Assembly (NCBI GenBank): GCA_030641085.1
Contig: DAOWIC010000094.1
Span: forward strand, 1 to 9,271
DNA length: 9,271 bases
Direction of reading: 5' to 3'
From: Calditrichota bacterium
GTDB lineage: Bacteria; Zixibacteria; MSB-5A5; GN15; FEB-12
The translations under genes were made by a program, and so were the position numbers. Under the pieces are notes generated by a model. The model did no database searches, was not told the origin of the DNA, and was given only the letters and a program-made list of their open reading frames with translations. Positions 1 through 6,300 of the stretch are shown here, piece by piece (position 1 is the stretch's first letter; each line of letters begins with the position of its first letter).

Positions 1-61
1 GAAGAGCGATCTCGGGGTAGATCAGGTTGAAGTTTATCGATGCCGAAGTAAAGTCTATCAT
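1..61 (-). CDS. nuoN: NADH-quinone oxidoreductase subunit N, N-terminal fragment
   Basis: The gene starts at an ATG (59-61) and runs off the left edge; 20 codons are visible. They read MIDFTSASINFNLIYPEIAL, ending in the Tyr-Pro-Glu that begins the first membrane helix in NuoN proteins (family knowledge). NuoN is one of the three Mrp-antiporter-like proton-pumping subunits of complex I in the cytoplasmic membrane. The start is bounded upstream by an in-frame TAA at 68-70, so the protein cannot begin earlier with a standard start. No strong Shine-Dalgarno sequence is present: the leader is GAGAAATTAAGATATT, A/T-rich, and partly inside the 3' flank of the hairpin at 76-93. Position after nuoM is the standard nuo order, interrupted only by the glutaredoxin-like gene. 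Identification rests on a short fragment plus gene order. Confidence 0.85.
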   Translation of the reverse strand, partial: MIDFTSASINFNLIYPEIAL

Positions 62-75
62 AATATCTTAATTTC

Positions 76-93
76 TCGCGGCAACTACCGCGA
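76..93 (-). promoter_or_regulatory. Predicted bacterial SECIS hairpin
   Basis: On the transcript this reads UCGCGGUAGUUGCCGCGA: a perfect 6-bp stem, UCGCGG pairing with CCGCGA, extended by a U-G pair to leave a four-base AGUU loop. The G and U of the loop are nucleotides 23 and 24 after the UGA at 108-110. Bacterial SECIS elements are short hairpins just downstream of a selenocysteine UGA with a G (usually GU) at the loop tip, bound by SelB (established knowledge). A weaker lower helix can form beyond a 3x3 internal loop, pairing 97-103 with 66-72 with one mismatch. Because only two codons follow the UGA, the hairpin lies outside the coding sequence, between the small gene's TAA and nuoN. It has no U-tract, so it does not look like an intrinsic terminator. 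Confidence 0.82.
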
Positions 94-98
94 CCCAT

Positions 99-320
99 TT
101 AGAATCCTCATCCTCCGCCGAAGCCGATCTTGACTTCGCCTTTGTCAACGATCACCGGCACTATCCTCTCGCCCGCTGTCAACTGAAGCAATTTGTCCTT
201 CGCGCCGGGCGTCCGATTGACATCTATCTCATCGTAGGCGACACCCTGATCAGCATAGTGCTGCTTGGCGGCCGAGCAGTAAGGGCAACCTTCCTTGGTA
301 TAAATGACAACATCACTCAT
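99..320 (-). CDS. UXX-star family glutaredoxin-like selenoprotein
   Basis: This is a 73-residue thioredoxin-fold protein, presumably cytoplasmic since it has no signal peptide or membrane segment. Visible features are the beta strand VVIYT near the N-terminus, the active site C12-P-Y-C15, a helix, the second strand AYDEIDV (28-34), a Val54-Pro55 that would be the cis-proline of the fold, and a Gly-rich end GFGGG followed by UGA-encoded Sec71, Gly72, Phe73 and TAA. A conventional caller would stop at the UGA and report 70 residues ending at 108. The start ATG at 318-320 overlaps the nuoM stop by 8 nt (ATGAGTGA), implying translational coupling; upstream in-frame ATGs at 330-332 and 375-377 lie inside nuoM and would add a basic tail unlike the family. 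Members are expected to do thiol or selenol redox chemistry, but no substrate is known to me; a role with complex I is inferred only from location. Sec insertion would require SelA/B/C/D elsewhere in the genome. Confidence 0.85.
108..110 (-). other. In-frame UGA predicted to encode selenocysteine (Sec71)
   Basis: The codon sits after Gly-Phe-Gly-Gly-Gly and is followed by GGA TTC TAA, giving U-G-F-stop. A Sec three residues from the C-terminus is the defining pattern from which the UXX-star family takes its name (family knowledge from memory). The hairpin at 76-93 is at suitable distance to be the SECIS. If UGA were a plain stop, the protein would end at Gly70 and the two extra codons plus hairpin would have to be coincidental. 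Confidence 0.83.
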
Positions 321-1905
321 GACTATCGCCATCCGCGTTGTAGGTAACAGTCTCCGGCTCCGTCTGCGGAGTTTCAAGCATGGAGTTCAACGGCGCGGCC
401 TGTTCCGCCTCGACGGTTGAGGCCCGGGAGACCTGAGCCAGCACCTGCTTTACGGCTGGTTCCATCCGATCCAAGAACGGCTTGGGATAGATGCCGATCC
501 AGAAGATGAGCAGAACCAGCGGAATCAAAATAGCCTTTTCGCGCCAGTCGAGGTCGGTCAGTTTTTCATTTTCCGGCTTGGTGATTTTGCCGTATATCAC
601 GCGCTGGTACATCCACAGCATGTAGCAGGCGGAGAGAATCACGCCGCTGGTGGCGATGATACCATAGACGGTGTTGCTCTTGAACACGCCCAGCAGTATG
701 AGGAACTCGCCCACAAAGCCATTCGTCAACGGCAGGCCGATTGACGAAAGGGTGACGATCATAAAGATCGCCGAATACAACGGCATCACCTTGGCGATGC
801 CGCCGAAATCTTCTATAAGTCGCGTATGTCGCCGCTCATATAGCATGCCTACCAGCAAGAAGAGCGCCCCGGTCGAGATCCCGTGGTTAATCATCTGTAT
901 CACCGAGCCTTCCAGCCCTTCGAGATTGAGCGCAAACATGCCGAGCATGATAAAGCCCATATGGGAGACCGATGAGAACGCCACCAACGACTTGACATCC
1001 TTCTGGACCATTGCCACCAACGCCCCGTAGACAATACCGATGAGTGAAAGGACACAGATCCACGGCAGGAAAGTGATGGTCGCGTCGGGAAAGAGCGGCA
1101 GGCAGATTCGGATAAAGCCGTAAGTGCCCATTTTCAGCAGCACACCGGCCAGAATCACCGAGCCGGCGGTCGGCGCCTCAACGTGGGCGTCCGGCAACCA
1201 GGTATGGAACGGGAACATGGGTACTTTTATCGCGAAGGCGAGCGCGAAGGCGCCAAACAGCCAGAGTTGCTGCTGGTGACCGAGCGGCAGTTCGCCCAAA
1301 ATCTTGAGCATATCAAAAGAGAAGACGCCGGAGTACTTCTGGTACTCAAAGAGGATGTACATAATTGCGACCAGCATCAACAACGAACCGAACATGGTAA
1401 AGAGCACAAACTTGATCGCAGCATAGATGCGGCGCGGCCCGCCCCAGAGTCCGATCAGGAAGTACATCGGCACCAGCATCACTTCCCAGAAAACGTAGAA
1501 CATGAACAGGTCGAGTGAGCAGAAGACACCGACCATACCGACTTCGAGCAACAGCATCGAAATATAGTAGCCCTTGATTGCGGTGCGGATCGACTTCCAC
1601 GAGGCCAGTATCGCCAGCGGCGTCAGGATCGTGGTCAGGAGAATCAGCAGCAACGAGATGCCGTCAATACCGAGATGGTAGTTGATACCCAGCGACGAGA
1701 TCCAGGGGGTGTTCACATCGAACTGCATGCCGTTGGCTAGCGGGTCAAACATGCCGTACATCCAGAACGACAGAAGCATGGTTACCACCGACATGACCAG
1801 AGCCAGGACTTTTATCGTCTCTGTCTTTTCCCTGGGAACGAACATCAGCAGAATGACGCCAAGCAGCGGGAAGAATGTTACCAATGTTAGAATCTGATTT
1901 TCCAT
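313..1905 (-). CDS. nuoM: NADH-quinone oxidoreductase subunit M
   Basis: This is a 530-residue Mrp-antiporter-like membrane subunit that forms one of the proton channels of complex I in the cytoplasmic membrane. The protein is almost all hydrophobic helices. The conserved TM5 glutamate is E141 (in FWEVMLVPMYFLIG), the TM7 lysine is K227 (in AIKVPMFPFHTWLPDAH), and K258 matches the further channel lysine (LLKMGTYG). These correspond to E144, K234 and K265 of E. coli NuoM by motif. Length is slightly above the roughly 500 residues usual; the excess is a polar, Glu-rich C-terminal tail (about 490-530) after the last helix. The gene starts 3 nt after the nuoL TAG, with GGA of the nuoL end as a weak ribosome site, and its own stop overlaps the selenoprotein start. 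No regulation is visible beyond operon coupling. Confidence 0.97.
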   Translation of the reverse strand: MENQILTLVTFFPLLGVILLMFVPREKTETIKVLALVMSVVTMLLSFWMYGMFDPLANGMQFDVNTPWISSLGINYHLGIDGISLLLILLTTILTPLAILASWKSIRTAIKGYYISMLLLEVGMVGVFCSLDLFMFYVFWEVMLVPMYFLIGLWGGPRRIYAAIKFVLFTMFGSLLMLVAIMYILFEYQKYSGVFSFDMLKILGELPLGHQQQLWLFGAFALAFAIKVPMFPFHTWLPDAHVEAPTAGSVILAGVLLKMGTYGFIRICLPLFPDATITFLPWICVLSLIGIVYGALVAMVQKDVKSLVAFSSVSHMGFIMLGMFALNLEGLEGSVIQMINHGISTGALFLLVGMLYERRHTRLIEDFGGIAKVMPLYSAIFMIVTLSSIGLPLTNGFVGEFLILLGVFKSNTVYGIIATSGVILSACYMLWMYQRVIYGKITKPENEKLTDLDWREKAILIPLVLLIFWIGIYPKPFLDRMEPAVKQVLAQVSRASTVEAEQAAPLNSMLETPQTEPETVTYNADGDSHE

Positions 1906-1908
1906 AAT

Positions 1909-3843
1909 CTATCCAAACAGGAAATAGGCTGTGACAATGACGACGCCAACGACAAACACGGTGGCGTAGCTTCTGACCCGACCGGTCTGACTGGTACGCA
2001 GGTAACCGGAGACATCGCTGTACGCTCCTGCCAGGCCATTAATAAATCCGTCAATCACGACTACATCTACGACCTTCCACAAGAAGAGCGAGAAATAAAC
2101 CAGCGGCCGCACGATAGTCGCACCGTAAATCTCATCGACATAGTATTTGTTCACAATCATCTTGTGCATCCCGGAAAGTTTCTCCCTCAGGCTGGTGGCG
2201 CGCTCGGGGCTTTTGTTGTAGAGCAGGTAAGCGAAGTAGATCGCGATCAGCACCAGCAGCACCGAGGCCGCCATCAGGCCGAGTTCCGTGCCGGTGTCTC
2301 CCCCGCCCGAGGCGAGCGCGTGCGACGCCGCCTGGCCGCCGGACAGTACGGGCGCCATCCAGTGCTCAAAGTAATTCGTAGCGCCAAAGAAGACATGAGG
2401 CAAACCGACGTAGCCGCCCACGACCGAAAGCACCGCCAGAACTATCAACGGCACGGTCATTGATCGCGGCGCTTCGTGCAAGTGCTTGCGGGTCTTGTCG
2501 TCCATCCGCCCCTTGCCGAAGAAAGTCATATTGATCAGGCGGAACATGTAAAACGCCGTCAGTCCGGCGGTGATAACGCCCAGCACCCAGAAGACCGGAT
2601 GGCCGAACTGCGACGAGAATGATTTCCAGAGGATCTCATCCTTGGAGAAGAAGCCGGAAAAACCGGGAATACCGGAGATCGCCAGAGTGGCGATCAACAT
2701 CGTCCAGAATGTTATCGGCATATATTTTTTCAATCCGCCCATGTAGCGCATATCCTGTTCATTGGACATGCCGTGGATAACCGATCCGGCTCCGAGGAAA
2801 AGCAGCGCTTTGAAGAAGGCGTGAGTCATCAGGTGGAAAATACCGGCCGTGAACGCCCCGACACCGCAGGCCAAAAACATGTAGCCAAGCTGGCTGACAG
2901 TGGAATAGGCCAGGACGCGCTTGATGTCGTTCTGGGCGAGGCCGATGGTTGCCGCAAAGAACGCCGTCGCCACACCGATGATCGCCACCACCAGCATAGC
3001 GTCGGGGGCCATCATATACAGCACGTTGGTGCGGACAATCATGTAGACACCGGCGGTGACCATGGTCGCTGCATGGATCAGGGCCGAAACCGGCGTGGGG
3101 CCTTCCATAGCGTCGGGCAGCCAGACAAACAACGGGATCTGGGCCGACTTACCGGTCGCGCCCATAAAGAGCAGCAGGCAGACGGCAGTGATCAATCCGC
3201 CACCGGCGATAAAAACATGCGGGGCCTCGGCCATTACCGTCTGAAAATCGAGCGAGCCGATCTGCCAGAAAATAATGAACATGCCAATCAGGAAGCCGAA
3301 GTCGCCGATGCGGTTGACAATAAACGCTTTCTTACCGGCATCGGCGGCCGATTTCTTTTCATACCAGAAACCGATCAGCAGGTATGAACACAGCCCAACA
3401 CCCTCCCATCCGACAAACATGAGCAGGAAATTATCCGCCAGAACCAAGGTCAGCATGGCGAAGGTAAACAGGTTCATGTATGTGAAATAGCGCCCGAAGC
3501 AGGGATCATGGTGCATGTAGCCGACCGAGTAGATGTGGATCACGAATCCGACGCCGGAGACGACCAGAATCATGACCGCCGATAGCGGGTCGAGCATGTA
3601 GGCTATATTGGCATGGAACGATCCGGCGGGGATCCAGGTAAACAGGGTTTGCTCGATCAGGCGCATATCGGCCGGCATAGCCTTGAGATCAAAAAACAGC
3701 AGCAGCGCGATAACAAACGACAGGCCGACAGAGGCACAGGCGATAAACGAGACTACCGGCCGAGGCAGCCGCCCCAGCAGCAGACCGTTAATCAGGAAGC
3801 CTATAAACGGTAACAGCGGAACTAAAAACAGATACTCAGACAT
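1909..3843 (-). CDS. nuoL: NADH-quinone oxidoreductase subunit L
   Basis: This 644-residue protein is the most distal proton-pumping subunit of complex I. Its N-terminal part has the antiporter core: E147 in GWEGVGLCSYLLIG (TM5), D181 in NRIGDFGF, K232 in TGKSAQIPLFVWLPDAMEGP (TM7) and H257 in SALIHAATMV, all channel residues of the family. The C-terminal part has the YYVDEIYG motif followed by hydrophobic segments, matching the region of the long lateral helix and final anchoring helix. Length is normal (E. coli about 613). The start ATG at 3841-3843 has a good ribosome site, GGGAAGG (3850-3856), 6 nt upstream. It ends with TAG 3 nt before nuoM, so the pair is coupled. Nothing is truncated or missing. 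Confidence 0.97.
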   Translation of the reverse strand: MSEYLFLVPLLPFIGFLINGLLLGRLPRPVVSFIACASVGLSFVIALLLFFDLKAMPADMRLIEQTLFTWIPAGSFHANIAYMLDPLSAVMILVVSGVGFVIHIYSVGYMHHDPCFGRYFTYMNLFTFAMLTLVLADNFLLMFVGWEGVGLCSYLLIGFWYEKKSAADAGKKAFIVNRIGDFGFLIGMFIIFWQIGSLDFQTVMAEAPHVFIAGGGLITAVCLLLFMGATGKSAQIPLFVWLPDAMEGPTPVSALIHAATMVTAGVYMIVRTNVLYMMAPDAMLVVAIIGVATAFFAATIGLAQNDIKRVLAYSTVSQLGYMFLACGVGAFTAGIFHLMTHAFFKALLFLGAGSVIHGMSNEQDMRYMGGLKKYMPITFWTMLIATLAISGIPGFSGFFSKDEILWKSFSSQFGHPVFWVLGVITAGLTAFYMFRLINMTFFGKGRMDDKTRKHLHEAPRSMTVPLIVLAVLSVVGGYVGLPHVFFGATNYFEHWMAPVLSGGQAASHALASGGGDTGTELGLMAASVLLVLIAIYFAYLLYNKSPERATSLREKLSGMHKMIVNKYYVDEIYGATIVRPLVYFSLFLWKVVDVVVIDGFINGLAGAYSDVSGYLRTSQTGRVRSYATVFVVGVVIVTAYFLFG

Positions 3844-3863
3844 CCTCTACCTTCCCTGCCGTC

Positions 3864-4166
3864 TCACCACTTCAAAATGTTGAATCGGTCGATGTTAATC
3901 GTTTCGCGATTCCGGTACAAGGTAATCACCATCGCCAGACCCACGGCCGCCTCGGCCGCCGCCACCGTCAGGACCAGAAAGACGAACGCATGGCCGTCCA
4001 TCAGGTTGAGCGCCCGGGAAAAGGCGATCAGCACCAGGTTGGCGGCGTTAAGCATCAGTTCAATCGACATAAACAGAATAATAATATTGCGCGTTATTAG
4101 AACGCCAATCGTACCGATACAGAATAGCACAAGCGCAACTATTATATAGGCCGGAATCGATAACAT
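3864..4166 (-). CDS. nuoK: NADH-quinone oxidoreductase subunit K
   Basis: This 100-residue membrane protein has three predicted helices, the normal NuoK length. It keeps the two buried glutamates essential for proton transfer, E36 (in MSIELMLNAANL) and E72 (in VAAAEAAVGLA), at the same numbers as in E. coli NuoK. NuoK sits in the membrane arm next to NuoJ and links the hydrophilic axis between the quinone site and the antiporter subunits. The gene starts 8 nt after the nuoJ stop with a purine-rich ribosome site, GGAAGAGGTG (4178-4187), placed inside the nuoJ end and rather far (11 nt) from the ATG. nuoL follows after 20 nt. Confidence 0.97.
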   Translation of the reverse strand: MLSIPAYIIVALVLFCIGTIGVLITRNIIILFMSIELMLNAANLVLIAFSRALNLMDGHAFVFLVLTVAAAEAAVGLAMVITLYRNRETINIDRFNILKW

Positions 4167-4174
4167 GGCTACGG

Positions 4175-4756
4175 TTACACCTCTTCCTTAATTTGGACAT
4201 CCGTTGTCGGTGTTTCGGTCTCGCCCTCTTCCTGATGAGTGTCGCGCAATCTGCCCGCCATGACCACCGCTCCGACAATCGCGGCCAACAGCAGAATCGA
4301 AGTCAGTTCAAACGGATAGAGATAATTCGAGAACAGCAGTTCGGCGACCGACTCAACCGAACCAAACTCGGATGGGGCGACATCGACTATACCGACCGGC
4401 ACGGCGCTGAAAAAGCTCGCCTTGATAACAAAAACCAGTTCGACCAGCAGCAGCACCGAGACCAGGTATTTTGACGCGCGGCTGACTGCCGGTCCCGTCG
4501 GTCCGAGATCCTCGGTGCCTCGCAGGTTGAGCAACATGATGACAAAGAGAAAGAGCACCAGAATCGCGCCGGAGTATACAATGATCAGGACTGCCCCTAG
4601 AAAGAGCGCGCCCAACTGAACATACAGCACCGCCTGCGCCAGCAGTGAGACGATAAAGTAAAGCACCGACAACACCGGGTTGCGCTGGCTGATCATCATG
4701 ACCGCGCTGCCAACGGCAATCACAGCCGAAACAAAGAATATTACGGTATCAATCAT
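4175..4756 (-). CDS. nuoJ: NADH-quinone oxidoreductase subunit J
   Basis: This 193-residue membrane subunit of complex I has about five hydrophobic helices. The diagnostic segment is around residues 50-75 (GALFLGAVLIIVYSGAILVL), the conserved TM3 region of NuoJ, whose pi-bulge rotates during catalysis in related enzymes (family knowledge). A periplasmic loop region with VDVAPSEFGSVES precedes the last helix, which is followed by a polar, Glu/Thr-rich tail (about 170-193), commonly variable in this family. The ATG lies 1 nt after the nuoI TGA with no strong ribosome site, so translation probably depends on coupling to nuoI. Length is typical of NuoJ. Confidence 0.95.
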   Translation of the reverse strand: MIDTVIFFVSAVIAVGSAVMMISQRNPVLSVLYFIVSLLAQAVLYVQLGALFLGAVLIIVYSGAILVLFLFVIMLLNLRGTEDLGPTGPAVSRASKYLVSVLLLVELVFVIKASFFSAVPVGIVDVAPSEFGSVESVAELLFSNYLYPFELTSILLLAAIVGAVVMAGRLRDTHQEEGETETPTTDVQIKEEV

Positions 4757-4757
4757 A

Positions 4758-5261
4758 TCAGGTTCTATCCGTTACTCCATAAACCTTCCGTACCCGGCGA
4801 TAAATGCGCTTGAACGGATTATCCTTGCGCGGGTGCGGCACCAGCATCTGATCTTTGGTCCAGATGAAGGAATCCAGGTCACCACTGGAGAACTCATATT
4901 CCTGGCCGAGGAAGATCGCTTCCTCCGGGCAGGCCTCTTCGCAAAAACCGCAGAAGATACAGCGAATCAGGTTGATCTCATAAACTTTTGCCATCCGCTC
5001 GCCGTTTTCGGTCTCCTCCGGCTCCATATATATACAGTCCGACGGGCAGGCCGCGGCACAGAGACCGCAACAGACACATCGTTCGGTACCGTCATCATAT
5101 CTTTCCAGGTAATGCCGACCCCGGTATCGCGGCGACATCGGTTTTTTCTTGCGCGGATAATCGATCGTCACCGGCTTCTTGAACAGATGCTTGAAGGTGA
5201 CAATAAGCCCCTTGGGCATATTGATGAAAACATTACCGAGCACTTTGAATACTTCATTCAT
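4758..5261 (-). CDS. nuoI: NADH-quinone oxidoreductase subunit I, two 4Fe-4S ferredoxin
   Basis: This 167-residue hydrophilic subunit holds clusters N6a and N6b and passes electrons toward N2 and quinone at the membrane interface. Two complete motifs are visible: C62-x2-C65-x2-C68-x3-C72-P and C101-x2-C104-x2-C107-x3-C111-P. Extra cysteines at 64 and 76 fall beside the first motif and are not ligands of the standard pattern. The N-terminal 30 residues are amphipathic and basic (FKHLFKKP), fitting membrane-surface docking. The basic C-terminal tail (RRVRKVYG) is variable in the family. Start choice is supported by a strong GAGGTGA ribosome site overlapping the end of nuoH. Confidence 0.97.
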   Translation of the reverse strand: MNEVFKVLGNVFINMPKGLIVTFKHLFKKPVTIDYPRKKKPMSPRYRGRHYLERYDDGTERCVCCGLCAAACPSDCIYMEPEETENGERMAKVYEINLIRCIFCGFCEEACPEEAIFLGQEYEFSSGDLDSFIWTKDQMLVPHPRKDNPFKRIYRRVRKVYGVTDRT

Positions 5262-5267
5262 ACCGAT

Positions 5268-5274
5268 TCACCTC
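5268..5274 (-). promoter_or_regulatory. Ribosome binding site of nuoI overlapping nuoH stop
   Basis: GAGGTGA lies 6 nt before the nuoI ATG (5259-5261) and overlaps the last two bases of the nuoH TGA (5273-5275). It is among the strongest Shine-Dalgarno sequences in the window and fixes the nuoI start. Confidence 0.7.
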
Positions 5275-6295
5275 ACAACCATCCCAGCGTGACGGCCAGT
5301 GCGGTTGCCATCGTGTTAAACAGGGCCACCGGCAAGAGAACCTTCCAACCGAAGGCCATCAACTGGTCGTAGCGGAACCTCGGGAAAGTCGCCCGCAGCC
5401 AGATATAGCAGAACATCCAAAAGATGACTTTCGCCATAAACCAAACCATCGCGAGCCACGGCATCGTGTCGATAAACGGACCCTGCCAGCCGCCGAGGAA
5501 CAACGTCACACCGACGCAGGCCACGGCAATCATGTTGGCATACTCGGAAACAAAGAACATAGAGAAACGCATCGACGAATACTCGGTCATATATCCGGCC
5601 ACCAGTTCCGATTCGGCTTCGGGCAGGTCAAACGGGAGGCGGTTGGTTTCGGCCACGGCACAGATAACGTACAACAGGAACCCAAGCGGCTGTTTCAGGA
5701 TAAACCAGTTGGCAAAAAACCAGATCGAGGTGGAACCCTGCTGGGTGACCAGTTCCGTAAGCGATAGTGTGCCCGCAATCAGGATAACGCCAATAATAGA
5801 CAGGCCGTAACTGATCTCGTACGAAATCATTTGGGCCGACGAACGGATACCGCCCATCAGCGAGTATTTCGAACCCGACGACCATCCGGCCAGAACTATG
5901 CCGTAAACCCCGAGGGATGTTATGGCAAAGACAAACAGGATGCCGATATTCAGATCGGATATCACCATCTTAACTTCATGGCCTAAAATCGAGCCATCGA
6001 CGCCAAAAGGCACGACCGCAAATGTCAGCACTGCCGGAATAAAGGAAATCATCGGCGCCAGGGCGTAGGTGGCCCGCTCGACCTTGTCGGGGATGATCTC
6101 TTCTTTGAAGATCAGCTTGACGGCGTCGGCGATCGGCTGCAGCAGGCCGTGCGGCCCGGCGTACAACGGTCCAATACGATGCTGCATGTGACCGAGGACC
6201 TTACGCTCCAGCCATGTCGCGTAGGCGCAGCCGAATAGAACAACTGAAATAACCACCAGCACTTTGATCGAGGATATAATGACCACTTCGAGCAT
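5273..6295 (-). CDS. nuoH: NADH-quinone oxidoreductase subunit H
   Basis: This 340-residue membrane subunit builds the quinone chamber together with NuoB and NuoD. Conserved sites are seen: ERK (30-32) and RIGP (40-43) after the first helix, GLLQPIADAVKL (50-61), and the loop AETNRLPFDLPEAESELVAGY (215-235), the acidic E-channel and quinone-entry motif of the family. About eight hydrophobic helices are evident and the length is normal. The ATG is 5 nt after the nuoG TAA; ribosome-site candidates are weak (AAGGTGG about 13 nt upstream, inside nuoG), consistent with coupling. Q-H-R-I-G-P here replaces the Q-x-R-x-G-P-N form seen in many homologues, a minor variant. Confidence 0.97.
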   Translation of the reverse strand: MLEVVIISSIKVLVVISVVLFGCAYATWLERKVLGHMQHRIGPLYAGPHGLLQPIADAVKLIFKEEIIPDKVERATYALAPMISFIPAVLTFAVVPFGVDGSILGHEVKMVISDLNIGILFVFAITSLGVYGIVLAGWSSGSKYSLMGGIRSSAQMISYEISYGLSIIGVILIAGTLSLTELVTQQGSTSIWFFANWFILKQPLGFLLYVICAVAETNRLPFDLPEAESELVAGYMTEYSSMRFSMFFVSEYANMIAVACVGVTLFLGGWQGPFIDTMPWLAMVWFMAKVIFWMFCYIWLRATFPRFRYDQLMAFGWKVLLPVALFNTMATALAVTLGWL

Positions 6296-6300
6296 ATTCT

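Noticed and set aside
76..93. Hairpin as a Rho-independent terminator
   Set aside because: No U-tract follows the stem on either strand, and the operon continues directly into nuoN.
318..377. N-terminal extension of the selenoprotein to an ATG at 375-377 or 330-332
   Set aside because: The added residues are a basic stretch read out of frame through the nuoM tail; the ATG at 318-320 places the first beta strand right at the N-terminus as in glutaredoxins.
2773..3387. Plus-strand open frame of 204 codons opposite nuoL, and similar ones at 4680-5372 and 6574-7398
   Set aside because: All are antisense shadows of conserved complex I genes, with compositions typical of reverse-frame translation and no ribosome sites or domains.
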